From positions 1 to 13,527 of the forward strand of contig CAZQQD010000083.1 of the NCBI GenBank assembly GCA_964595355.1: a stretch of DNA of 13,527 bases, written 5' to 3'. The translations under genes and the position numbers were made by a program. This document shows positions 6,809-13,527 of this stretch, piece by piece. The notes under the pieces are model-generated. The model made no database searches, was not told the DNA's origin, and worked only from the letters and a program-made list of their open reading frames with translations. Position 1 is the first letter of the stretch; every line of letters begins with the position of its first letter. This DNA comes from JAKAGZ01 sp964595355 (GTDB taxonomy: Bacteria > Bacteroidota > Ignavibacteria > Ignavibacteriales > Ignavibacteriaceae).

Positions 6809-7447
6809 TTATACAATAATTTTCATATCTATGCTTTTCCATAGATACCAGCTTGCAATTGAATTATACGGTTCCCAGCCATTTTGTTTTGATAATCTTT
6901 TTAGCCTTTTTTCGCCCGGCAATTTTCTTAATTTATAATTCAATTTTGCGGCTTTTTTTATTCCGAGATCATTGACAGGCAAAACGTTAAGTCTTCCCAA
7001 TGTAAAAATAAGAAACATATGCACAGTCCACATGCCAATACCCTTCACTTTTGTAAATTCAGCAATTATTTCATCATCCGACAATCTATTTAGTCCACGG
7101 AAATGTATTTCTTTATCAATAATATTCCGAGAGAGAGCTTTCACGTATTTAACCTTTGCCCATGACAATCCCAAATCCCTCAATTTCTTATCAGAAGTAA
7201 AAATAATCTTTTCTGGTAGCGGCTTATCATTAAAATAACCGAAAAACCTTTCCTGAATCACATCTGCAACTACTGTCGATAACTGCTGTCCGATTATAGA
7301 TCTCAACAATGCATAATAATAATCTTTTTTAGGCTTTAAATCACATCCCCCAGTAGCATCAATTATTGTTGCTAACCTCTTGTCATTGTTATAAATATGA
7401 CTGACACCATTTTCTATTTCGATAGAATTCATTATACTTATAGACAT
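6809..7447 (-). CDS. AlkA-type DNA-3-methyladenine glycosylase (HhH-GPD superfamily)
   Basis: The enzyme excises alkylated (and some deaminated) bases from DNA, leaving an abasic site for base-excision repair. Its 212 aa correspond to the compact AlkA class that lacks the N-terminal TBP-like domain of E. coli AlkA. Diagnostic features are LLRSIIGQQLS (47-57), WAKVKYVKALS (96-106), the helix-hairpin-helix FTKVKGIGMWTVHMFLIF (131-148) and LNVLPVNDLGIKKA (153-166), in which Asp160 is the catalytic residue. No Cys cluster for an iron-sulfur centre is present, which argues against EndoIII/MutY. The ATG at 7447 is used here; a second ATG at 7432 would remove only five residues. It is first in a tight run with the ECF sigma and anti-sigma genes, an unusual partnership suggesting stress-induced expression. 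Confidence 0.92.
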   Translation of the reverse strand: MSISIMNSIEIENGVSHIYNNDKRLATIIDATGGCDLKPKKDYYYALLRSIIGQQLSTVVADVIQERFFGYFNDKPLPEKIIFTSDKKLRDLGLSWAKVKYVKALSRNIIDKEIHFRGLNRLSDDEIIAEFTKVKGIGMWTVHMFLIFTLGRLNVLPVNDLGIKKAAKLNYKLRKLPGEKRLKRLSKQNGWEPYNSIASWYLWKSIDMKIIV

Positions 7448-7481
7448 TTAATAAAATAATATAGCAATATACTCCAAAATT
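7448..7481. promoter_or_regulatory. Short divergent intergenic region between glycosylase and kinase genes
   Basis: Only 34 AT-rich bases separate the two divergent starts, so at least one promoter must overlap a coding sequence. On the minus strand TAATTTTG (complement of 7475-7482) matches the Bacteroidota -7 consensus, 27 nt ahead of the glycosylase ATG and covering the first base of the kinase ATG. No TTG element is found at the expected 19-21-nt spacing, and no counterpart is seen for the + strand. Neither gene shows a Shine-Dalgarno sequence. Confidence 0.3.
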
Positions 7482-9623
7482 ATGTTTCAGAACAAAGATA
7501 ATTCAGACTTAGAATCAAATATTTTATTTGAAGGAGTAAATCCCGAAATACTTCAATCTTTTGCAAACCCTAAAAATAGCCTCAGGAAAAAAGAAGGTGC
7601 TGTAATATACCAAAAGGGGGATCTCAGCGAGTATATATACTTATTGATAGAAGGTACTGTGAAACTAAAGTATACAGAACCTGATGGAACAAATATCTAT
7701 GTAAATAGAACGGAAAATACATTTTTCGGCGAAACAGAATTGATAGGAAAAACACAGAGAAAAACTTCTGCAGTTGCAGACAAGGACTGCAAAATGCATA
7801 CTTTCAATCTTAACGAGTTAAAAGTTTTGATCAAAAAAGACAATCAGATTCTTAAGAACCTTTTTAAAAATAAGACATTTAATTTTTTAGAAGAAGATTT
7901 TATGGAATCAAGCAAAGACTTAATAGACTCTGAAACAGATATCTCGGAACTAATAAAAACTACTGAAAAACCATCATTAAGACATACCAAAGGTCAACAA
8001 GAAACACCACTAATTACAACACCAGAAGAAGAAAAAGGTGCGTTCGATGGCATAATAACAGAGGAAGAAACAGATGAAGAGATAATTAAAGAAGATAGCT
8101 CAATCGTAGTTGATCAAGAAGAAAGTGAAGAAAATACAACACCAGAAGAGGCAAAAGGTACATTTGACGACATAGTCACAAAGGAAGAAACAGATGAAGA
8201 GGTACAACAATCAAACAACGAACCCTCTGAAGATATTATTAAAGAAGATAACTCGATCATAATTGACCAAAAAGAAAGTGAACGGGAGAAACTCGAAGAA
8301 AGTGAAGGATTCACTATAGAAGATATTTCTGAGGGCGAGTCCACAAAATCTGATAATACTGAAACACCTACTATTCAGGATGAACAGAAACCAGAACCAA
8401 CTGCTGAAAAAGAGAAAGAGCCTTCCATTGAATTAGAAAAAGAAAAAATAGAAACAGATTTTTCGGATTATTATGAAACTCTCTTAAAAACCACACAAAA
8501 TATATTTTCAAAAATTACAATTGATGAAGTAGCTGAAGCCATAGCAGATGCTGCTACAAAACTTGTAAACGCAACTGGAGGTGTGCTTTATCTTGTAGAT
8601 AAAGAAAACGAAGAATTGAAAGCAAAAGTACTTTCCGATAGTTCAATCAGAGACATAAGAGTTAAATTTTCAGACGGTTTGCAGGGAACAGCAATTATAG
8701 AAAAAAGACCCGTGATATCCGAAAACCCCAAAGAGAATAAAAACTTTAATCCGGTAATTGAAGATCTCACTGGTATTAAAATTAAAAATGTTATCTATTA
8801 TCCAATATTGACTAAAAGAGACGAACCAGCTGCAGTTCTTGAGCTGTATAATAGCGAACGTGGAAAATTTGATGCAAGAGAAGTTGAATTACTAAATGCA
8901 ATTTCTTCAAGTATTTTAAAAGCTTTGGAAAATGCCGGCTTTGTAGAAATTCTTATTCAACAAAGAAAGATTCTTTCTATTGGTGAAATAACCGGTTTTA
9001 TTCACGATGACATTAAGAACACCCTACTTAGAGTAAGACACTATTCATCTCTTCTAAAAAAGAAAAATTTTTCGTCAGAGGTTAACAAGTTACTTGAAAT
9101 ACAAATTGGACAAATCAACTCAATTGAAGACTTCCTAAAATTTATTGATGCATATGCACACGGCAAGAACGTCGTTGAGAAAAGCACAATTAAAGTTAGT
9201 GAGGCCGTGACACAGATTCTTAATTTTCTTGCAGAATATGTTGAATTAAGAAATATTGTTATTTATAAAAAAATTGAAGAAGACGCTGTTATTAATATAG
9301 ATTTGCCAGCAATGTATCTTGCCTTTTACCAAATAGCAAAAAATGCATGTGACGCAATGAAAGATGAAGGTAAAATTTATGTCACATCAGAAAAAGACGG
9401 TGATTATATAAAAATTAATTTTAAAGATACCGGTGTAGGTATATCTGAAATAATTAAAGGGAAACTCTTCAAACCATTTGTAACATTCGGCAAAAAACAA
9501 AAATCAGGACTAGGGCTGGCTATAGCCGAAAAACTAGTGTCGGACCAGGGAGGCTATATGATGGCTGATAGCGTTTTAGGGGAAGGAGCAACATTTACTG
9601 TAGCCCTGCCCATAGTTTTTTAA
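7482..9623 (+). CDS. Soluble sensor kinase-like protein: cyclic-nucleotide-binding, acidic linker, GAF, HATPase
   Basis: This 713-aa protein has no signal peptide or membrane segment. Residues about 15-130 form a Crp/cNMP-type beta-barrel (LRKKEGAVIYQKGDLSEYIY, LLIEGTVKLKY, FFGETELIGKTQRKTSAVA); FGE and Arg93 could serve as a phosphate-binding cassette. Residues 140-325 are a Glu/Asp-rich, low-complexity linker with an internal duplication. About 328-485 is a GAF domain (TIDEVAEAIADAATKLVNAT, VKFSDGLQGTAIIEKRPVI, NVIYYPILTKRDEPAAVLEL). About 490-560 is the dimerisation helix pair and about 565-713 the HATPase domain, with N box (Asn621), G1 DTGVGIS (649-655) and G2 GLGLAI (676-681) intact. 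The expected H box reads FIHDDIKNTL: His508 is five residues before Asn513 instead of the usual four, so the canonical His position holds Asp509. No response regulator is adjacent. It is transcribed with miaA, 15 bp downstream. Domains are clear; phosphotransfer activity is uncertain. Confidence 0.9.
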   Translation: MFQNKDNSDLESNILFEGVNPEILQSFANPKNSLRKKEGAVIYQKGDLSEYIYLLIEGTVKLKYTEPDGTNIYVNRTENTFFGETELIGKTQRKTSAVADKDCKMHTFNLNELKVLIKKDNQILKNLFKNKTFNFLEEDFMESSKDLIDSETDISELIKTTEKPSLRHTKGQQETPLITTPEEEKGAFDGIITEEETDEEIIKEDSSIVVDQEESEENTTPEEAKGTFDDIVTKEETDEEVQQSNNEPSEDIIKEDNSIIIDQKESEREKLEESEGFTIEDISEGESTKSDNTETPTIQDEQKPEPTAEKEKEPSIELEKEKIETDFSDYYETLLKTTQNIFSKITIDEVAEAIADAATKLVNATGGVLYLVDKENEELKAKVLSDSSIRDIRVKFSDGLQGTAIIEKRPVISENPKENKNFNPVIEDLTGIKIKNVIYYPILTKRDEPAAVLELYNSERGKFDAREVELLNAISSSILKALENAGFVEILIQQRKILSIGEITGFIHDDIKNTLLRVRHYSSLLKKKNFSSEVNKLLEIQIGQINSIEDFLKFIDAYAHGKNVVEKSTIKVSEAVTQILNFLAEYVELRNIVIYKKIEEDAVINIDLPAMYLAFYQIAKNACDAMKDEGKIYVTSEKDGDYIKINFKDTGVGISEIIKGKLFKPFVTFGKKQKSGLGLAIAEKLVSDQGGYMMADSVLGEGATFTVALPIVF
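8016..8282 (+). repeat. Imperfect tandem duplication within the kinase acidic linker
   Basis: Residues 179-216 and 219-267 of the kinase are two copies of one acidic unit. Both start TTPEE-KG-FD-I-T-EETDEE and end IIKED-SI--DQ-ESE. The second copy carries an extra 11 residues (VQQSNNEPSED) in the middle. The likeness is also seen at DNA level (for example GAAGAAACAGATGAAGAG in both), pointing to a fairly recent duplication in disordered, highly charged sequence. Confidence 0.85.
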
Positions 9624-9638
9624 TTGTTTTTGATTTTC

Positions 9639-10547
9639 ATGCCTTATAACTTAATTACAATTCTCGGCCCAACAGCTACGGGTAAAACCCGGTTGGCGGC
9701 TAAACTTGCAAAGGAATTTAATGGAGAAATTATTTCGGCTGATTCTAGACAGGTATATCGGGAAATGGATATTGGTACGGGTAAGGACTTTGAAGATTAT
9801 ATTATTGATAACATAAAGATACCCCATCATTTGATTGATATAATTAATCCTTCTGAAGAATTTGATCTGTATAAGTTCAATCACCTTTTTTATAAAAGTT
9901 TTGATGAAATAAAAAGTAGAAACAAAATGGCTTTTCTTGTGGGAGGTACAGGACTTTATATAAGCTCAATTCTTAAAGGATACAAACTAATTAAAGCCGA
10001 TTTTTCCGAAGAGAACTTATCTTCATTTGATAAATATCCTATTGAAGTACTTAGGAATATTTTACTGAATTTGAATCCGAACCTTCACAACACAACTGAT
10101 CTCTTAGACAGGAAAAGAATTATAAAGGCTATAATTGTAGCGACAAAACTAGATAAGGGCGCAGTTCATAAAAGAGAACGGGTAAACTCACTGGTAATTG
10201 GAATAAATCTTCCAAGAACAGAAATTAAAAAAAGGATAACAACACGACTAAAAAACCGGCTGGACAATGGAATGATTACAGAAGTTGAAGGTTTGCTAAA
10301 AGGCGGCATTAGTTATGAAAGGCTTAACTATTTCGGACTGGAATATAAACTTATTGCCCTCTACCTAAAGAAAGAATTGAATTATAATGATATGTTCCAG
10401 AAACTGGACAGCGCTATCCACAATTTTGCCAAAAGACAAATGACCTGGTTCAGAAAAATGGAGAAGGAAGGAATAAAGATCAACTGGATTGAAGGCCCTG
10501 ATTATAAGACAGCATTTAGAATCATTAAAGATAATATCAACGAATGA
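9639..10547 (+). CDS. miaA: tRNA dimethylallyltransferase (MiaA), divergent form
   Basis: MiaA transfers a dimethylallyl group to N6 of A37 in tRNAs reading UNN codons. The 302-aa protein shows the P-loop ILGPTATGKT (8-17), the substrate motif SADSRQVYREMDIGTGKD (33-50), IPHHLIDI (61-68), VGGTGLYI (101-108), DRKRIIKAI (157-165), and the C-terminal FAKRQMTWFRKME (263-275). Departures from the E. coli-type consensus are GLEYK for the usual GYKE segment (233-237) and AIHNFAKRQ for TRxYAKRQ, while the insertion (swivel) region around 112-155 is short. This looks like a recognised divergent subfamily rather than a broken gene. I chose the ATG at 9639, 15 bp after the kinase stop; a TTG at 9624 would only add five residues with no support. 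No Shine-Dalgarno sequence is present. The stop overlaps the next start (ATGA), so the genes are coupled. Confidence 0.93.
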   Translation: MPYNLITILGPTATGKTRLAAKLAKEFNGEIISADSRQVYREMDIGTGKDFEDYIIDNIKIPHHLIDIINPSEEFDLYKFNHLFYKSFDEIKSRNKMAFLVGGTGLYISSILKGYKLIKADFSEENLSSFDKYPIEVLRNILLNLNPNLHNTTDLLDRKRIIKAIIVATKLDKGAVHKRERVNSLVIGINLPRTEIKKRITTRLKNRLDNGMITEVEGLLKGGISYERLNYFGLEYKLIALYLKKELNYNDMFQKLDSAIHNFAKRQMTWFRKMEKEGIKINWIEGPDYKTAFRIIKDNINE

Positions 10548-11872
10548 ATGATCTCCCCCTATCTGTTAAAAAATATTTAGAGAAATATTCTGTCTCCGGG
10601 TGGCAACTGCAGACTAATTCTGACAAGAAGTTCAACAACATTATTGTAATACCTGCAATTAGTGAATTCGAAAACATCAAAACTTTACTTAGTTCACTGA
10701 CACAAAATGACATTCCGCTACTTAAATCCACGTTAATAATCTTTATAATTAATAACGTCATTTCATCAAATGCTGAAACAAAAAAGAATAATTCCAAAAC
10801 CATTAATTACTTAAATAATATTTTATCGAATAAACCGACAGATGAGTTATCAAAAAACTTATTAAATGCTAAAATCAATATCAGCTTTATTGATGCAGCC
10901 TCGAGTGGGAAAGAGCTTCCCGAAAATAATGGCGGTGTTGGGCTTGCAAGAAAGATCGGGATGGATATCGCCTTAACTGTTTTTGATTACTCTTCTTACG
11001 ACAAAAAAATATTGGCTTGTACTGATGCGGATTGTACTTTTAAAAACAATTATTTATCTGAAATTTTTTACCTGTTCAACAATAATAACCTTTCGGCAGC
11101 TGTCGTAAATTTCGCTCACGATATATCCGGAGATAATGAAAACTCAAAGGCTATAATTTGCTATGAATACTATTTGAGATATTATGTGCTCGGACTTAAA
11201 TATGCCCATTCACCCTATGCTTTTCACACGATTGGTTCAACGATGATTTGCGATTACGAGAGCTATATAAAGGTCGAAGGTATGAATAAACGCAAAGCAG
11301 CAGAAGATTTTTACTTCCTTGAAAAACTGGCTAAAGTAGTAAACATTGAAAAAATCTCTTCAACTACAGTCTTTCCTTCAGGAAGAAGTTCATGGCGAGT
11401 TCCATTTGGTACAGGACAACGAGTAAAGAGGTTTCTTGCCGGGGTGAGAGACGAATATAAACTTTACGACCCGGAATCATTTGAGATTCTGAAGAAATGG
11501 CTGACTGTGCTAAATAAAAATTACAAGTTGGTTTCAGATTATATCAATGAAGCAGAAAATATCCATCCGGATCTCTATAAATTTTTAATCAAGCAGGAAT
11601 TTGACAGGGATTTCAGTAAAATACTAAATCATACAGTAGATGAAAGACAACTGAAATTGCAGAAAAAACAATGGTTTGACGGTTTCAGAACCCTGAAACT
11701 GATTCATCATTTTCGGGACTCTTCATTTCCCGAAATTAATACGTTTGATGCTATAGATCGTTTACTTGAAAAGATGGAAGTATCTTACAATATTGAGCGT
11801 AACAAAAACTCAATTCCTGAACTGACAATACAAAAAAAATATCTGGAACTACTAAGAGAACTTGATAAATAA
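10544..11872 (+). CDS. Glycosyltransferase family 2-like (GT-A fold) protein
   Basis: This is a 442-aa cytosolic protein without membrane segments. Its outline is that of a GT-A nucleotide-sugar transferase: NIIVIPAISEFENIKTLLSSL (32-52) as the first strand and helix, a variable charged stretch (70-115), GVGLARKIGMDIAL (131-144), LACTDADCTF (157-166) with a DxD-like metal/nucleotide site at 161-163, YLRYYVLGLKYAH, then GSTMICDYESYIKVEGM (231-247) and KAAEDFYFLEKLAK (251-264), where Glu-Asp is placed like the acceptor-side catalytic motif. PSGRSSWRVPFGTGQRV (278-294) is a further conserved-looking stretch. The C-terminal 130 residues are helical and charged, without a known domain. The donor and acceptor cannot be read. 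It overlaps miaA by 4 bp and ends 4 bp before the FAD oxidase start. The fold is likely; the exact function is unknown. Confidence 0.72.
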   Translation: MNDLPLSVKKYLEKYSVSGWQLQTNSDKKFNNIIVIPAISEFENIKTLLSSLTQNDIPLLKSTLIIFIINNVISSNAETKKNNSKTINYLNNILSNKPTDELSKNLLNAKINISFIDAASSGKELPENNGGVGLARKIGMDIALTVFDYSSYDKKILACTDADCTFKNNYLSEIFYLFNNNNLSAAVVNFAHDISGDNENSKAIICYEYYLRYYVLGLKYAHSPYAFHTIGSTMICDYESYIKVEGMNKRKAAEDFYFLEKLAKVVNIEKISSTTVFPSGRSSWRVPFGTGQRVKRFLAGVRDEYKLYDPESFEILKKWLTVLNKNYKLVSDYINEAENIHPDLYKFLIKQEFDRDFSKILNHTVDERQLKLQKKQWFDGFRTLKLIHHFRDSSFPEINTFDAIDRLLEKMEVSYNIERNKNSIPELTIQKKYLELLRELDK

Positions 11873-11876
11873 AAAT

Positions 11877-13358
11877 ATGCTAATTAAAACTTCACCTGAT
11901 GAAATACAGAATTTTCTTGTTGATGCATCCAACACAAAAGGCTATTGTGATGCAGTTTATTTTCCCGAATCAAGGGAAGATATAATTGAAATTCTTAAAA
12001 AAGCCAACGAAGAAAAAACTTTTGTAACCACTAGCGGAAATCACACGGGTCTCACTGGCTCCGGTGTGCCACGTGGTGGTATTGTAATCTCTACAGAAAA
12101 GCTTAACAAAATATTAGAGATAAATATCGATAAAGGATATGCAATAGTTCAGCCGGGAGTTATATTAGCCGATTTTCTTGAAAAAGTAAAAAATAAGAAT
12201 TTTTTATATCCTCCCGATCCTACGGAAGATAAATGTTTTATAGGGGGAACTGTAGCAACAAATGCTTCCGGAGCCAAAACTTTTAAATACGGCCCAACAA
12301 GGAATTATGTAGATGAACTGGAAATTATTCTTGCAGATGGTGATACTCTCAATTTAAAAAGAGGTGTTCAAAAAGCAGAAGGATTCAAGTTGAAGCTAAA
12401 AACGGAAAGCCATAAAGAGATTTCACTTGATATCCCTGACTTTGAAATGCCTCACACGAAAAATGCTTCCGGTTACTTTTGTAAAAACAACATGGATGCA
12501 ATTGACCTCTTTATCGGATCGGAGGGAACGCTTGGCGTAATAACAAAAATTAAACTGATAATAATTCCAGCACCCGAAAAACTTATTTCCTGTGTTGTGT
12601 TTTTCAATGAAGAAAAGAACGCCCTCGGGTTTCTGGAAAAGGCACGACAGCTTTCATATCAAACGAGGGAAATTCATCAGTCAAATACGATTGATGCTTT
12701 GGCTTTGGAATTTTTTGACGAAGGCGCATTAAGTTTTTTGGCTAAAGATTTTTCACAGCTACCAGCAAATGCAAAAGCTGCTATCTGGTTTGAGCAGGAA
12801 ATCAATAAAGATAACGAAGACACAATTCTGGAATTGTGGATGAACCTGATAACAGAATTTAAGGGAGATGAAGAGAGTGCCTGGTTTTCGTTAACAGAAA
12901 ATGACAAAAAAAATATCAAAGGATTCCGTCACGCTATCTCGTGGAAGATAAACGAATATATGGCCGGAAAAGGGTTCAGAAAGCTGGGAACCGATGTAGC
13001 AGTACCCTATAATAAATTCGAAGAGATATATTTTTACGCTAAAAAAGAGGTAACAAAAGCAGGAATAAAATTCGTAAATTATGGCCACTTCGGAGATGCA
13101 CATATGCACCTGAATATGCTTGCTGAAACAAAAGAACAATTTGAACTTGGCAGCAAGCTGTATGGTGTGATCTGCCGAAAAGCAATTGAGTTGGGCGGCA
13201 CAGTCTCGGCAGAACACGGAATAGGTAAAAACAAAACCGCATACCTGCTCGAAATGTATGGCGAAAAAAATATCGGGAAAATGGTTGGAGTAAAAAAGAA
13301 ACTCGATCCAAATTTGATTTTAGGAATTGAGAATATATTTAACAGGAAATTTTTATGA
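11877..13358 (+). CDS. FAD-linked oxidase, GlcD/Dld (D-2-hydroxyacid dehydrogenase) type
   Basis: This is a flavoprotein of the VAO/PCMH superfamily, 493 aa from the ATG at 11877, that typically oxidises D-lactate, glycolate or another 2-hydroxyacid. The N-terminal FAD-binding domain shows AVYFPESREDIIEILKKANE (26-45), TTSGNHTGLTGSGVPRGG (51-68), PPDPTEDKCFIGGTVATNASG (112-132) and DLFIGSEGTLGVITKIKLI (210-228). The C-terminal FAD-oxidase domain shows NYGHFGDAHMHLNM (401-414) and GGTVSAEHGIGKNK (440-453), the usual substrate/metal region. No fused iron-sulfur (CCG/4Fe-4S) domain is present, so electrons would go to a separate acceptor. An in-frame TTG at 11862 lies within the previous gene and is a less likely start. 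It overlaps the next start by 4 bp (ATGA). The family is certain, the substrate is not. Confidence 0.92.
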   Translation: MLIKTSPDEIQNFLVDASNTKGYCDAVYFPESREDIIEILKKANEEKTFVTTSGNHTGLTGSGVPRGGIVISTEKLNKILEINIDKGYAIVQPGVILADFLEKVKNKNFLYPPDPTEDKCFIGGTVATNASGAKTFKYGPTRNYVDELEIILADGDTLNLKRGVQKAEGFKLKLKTESHKEISLDIPDFEMPHTKNASGYFCKNNMDAIDLFIGSEGTLGVITKIKLIIIPAPEKLISCVVFFNEEKNALGFLEKARQLSYQTREIHQSNTIDALALEFFDEGALSFLAKDFSQLPANAKAAIWFEQEINKDNEDTILELWMNLITEFKGDEESAWFSLTENDKKNIKGFRHAISWKINEYMAGKGFRKLGTDVAVPYNKFEEIYFYAKKEVTKAGIKFVNYGHFGDAHMHLNMLAETKEQFELGSKLYGVICRKAIELGGTVSAEHGIGKNKTAYLLEMYGEKNIGKMVGVKKKLDPNLILGIENIFNRKFL

Positions 13359-13527
13359 TCCAAAAAACTCTTATATTACTTTTCGCGACTTTCCTGTTTA
13401 CAAGCTGTCAGGCTCAGCTCAAAAATAAAACGAGTGATAAAACTATGGCCGAAACGACAAAACCAAATAACCCGTACTATTCTCGAACAGACACTTCAAA
13501 ACTGGATCTTCCCGATTCAGTATGGAA
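13355..13527 (+). CDS. msrB: Lipoprotein, probable peptide-methionine (R)-S-oxide reductase (MsrB), 3'-truncated by window edge
   Basis: The ATG overlaps the FAD-oxidase stop (ATGA) and AGGA at 13344-13347 gives a good ribosome site. The first 57 codons encode a lipoprotein signal peptide (IQKTLILLFATFLFTSC, lipobox LFTSC with Cys18), a short polar linker, then NPYYSRTDTSKLDLPDSVWK. That last stretch resembles the lead-in of Bacteroidota/Chlorobi MsrB proteins, which repair methionine-R-sulfoxide, here on envelope proteins. The catalytic domain (zinc Cys pairs and the resolving/catalytic Cys) lies beyond the window, so the name rests on memory of the lead-in only. Lipoprotein status is firm; MsrB is moderately likely. 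Confidence 0.62.
   Translation, partial: MIQKTLILLFATFLFTSCQAQLKNKTSDKTMAETTKPNNPYYSRTDTSKLDLPDSVW

Noticed and set aside
6809..7447. Endonuclease III or MutY-type glycosylase
   Set aside because: The C-terminal four-Cys iron-sulfur cluster is absent, and the IIGQQLS and PVNDLG motifs point to the AlkA class.
8114..8344. Antisense Ser-rich ORF opposite the kinase linker
   Set aside because: It is the reverse complement of Glu/Asp/Thr-rich codons, which naturally gives an open Ser-rich frame; there is no independent coding evidence.
9624..9638. TTG start for miaA at 9624
   Set aside because: It abuts the kinase stop, has no ribosome site and adds five non-conserved residues; the ATG at 9639 starts right before the P-loop as in relatives.
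11862..11876. TTG start for the FAD oxidase at 11862
   Set aside because: It lies within the previous coding sequence and adds five unsupported residues; the ATG at 11877 is the simpler choice.
12677..13363. Overlapping antisense ORFs over the FAD oxidase
   Set aside because: They overlap each other and a strongly conserved gene in another frame, and show no recognisable domain.
1..13527. CRISPR array, tRNA/rRNA gene, insertion sequence or prophage
   Set aside because: No regularly spaced repeats, no tRNA-like cloverleaf, no terminal inverted repeats and no transposase or integrase motifs were found on either strand.

Overview
The window is an AT-rich stretch of ordinary-looking chromosome, tightly packed with genes. 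It probably comes from the Bacteroidota/Chlorobiota/Ignavibacteriota group. The evidence is a large secreted Asp-box propeller protein, exported proteins whose predicted mature ends start at or near Gln, a Bacteroidota-style lipoprotein start, possible TAnnTTTG elements, and many starts without a Shine-Dalgarno sequence. Ignavibacteria is my best guess, made without any database search. I see no tRNA, rRNA, CRISPR array, phage gene or transposase.

Left block, + strand (1-5413). The window opens inside an E. coli-type dihydrolipoamide dehydrogenase gene (lpd), which has lost its N-terminal FAD/CxxxxC portion to the window edge. A short signal-peptide-like ORF of doubtful status follows, then a YjjX/DUF84 inosine/xanthosine triphosphatase. 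Next come a 987-aa secreted Asp-box (sortilin/VPS10-like) double propeller and, 3 bp later, a small secreted NTF2-like (SnoaL/DUF4440) protein. A strong hairpin terminator at 5415-5452 closes the block and probably serves both strands.

Middle block, - strand (7447 down to 5469). An AlkA-type DNA glycosylase is followed 11 bp later by an ECF sigma factor. The sigma gene overlaps a small Cys-rich zinc-binding anti-sigma factor by 11 bp. A separately started exported rhodanese follows, with Ser in place of the catalytic Cys. The first three genes look like one operon linking DNA alkylation repair to a possibly redox-controlled sigma/anti-sigma switch.

Right block, + strand (7482-13527). It diverges from the glycosylase across only 34 bp. 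The first gene is a soluble 713-aa protein with a cyclic-nucleotide-binding domain, an acidic repetitive linker, a GAF domain and a histidine-kinase core. Its phosphoacceptor region is unusual: the His lies one residue upstream of the expected position. Then come a divergent MiaA tRNA prenyltransferase, a GT-A type glycosyltransferase-like protein, a GlcD/Dld-type FAD oxidase, and the start of a lipoprotein that looks like MsrB. These genes are separated by gaps of 15 bp or less or by 4-bp ATGA overlaps, so they are probably one transcript.

Much of the content concerns repair or clean-up: non-canonical nucleotides (YjjX), alkylated bases (AlkA), oxidised methionine (putative MsrB), and a stress-type sigma/anti-sigma pair. 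The items most worth a second look are the kinase's displaced His, the Cys-to-Ser rhodanese, the AlkA-sigma-anti-sigma operon, and the apparent restriction of Shine-Dalgarno sequences to exported genes.
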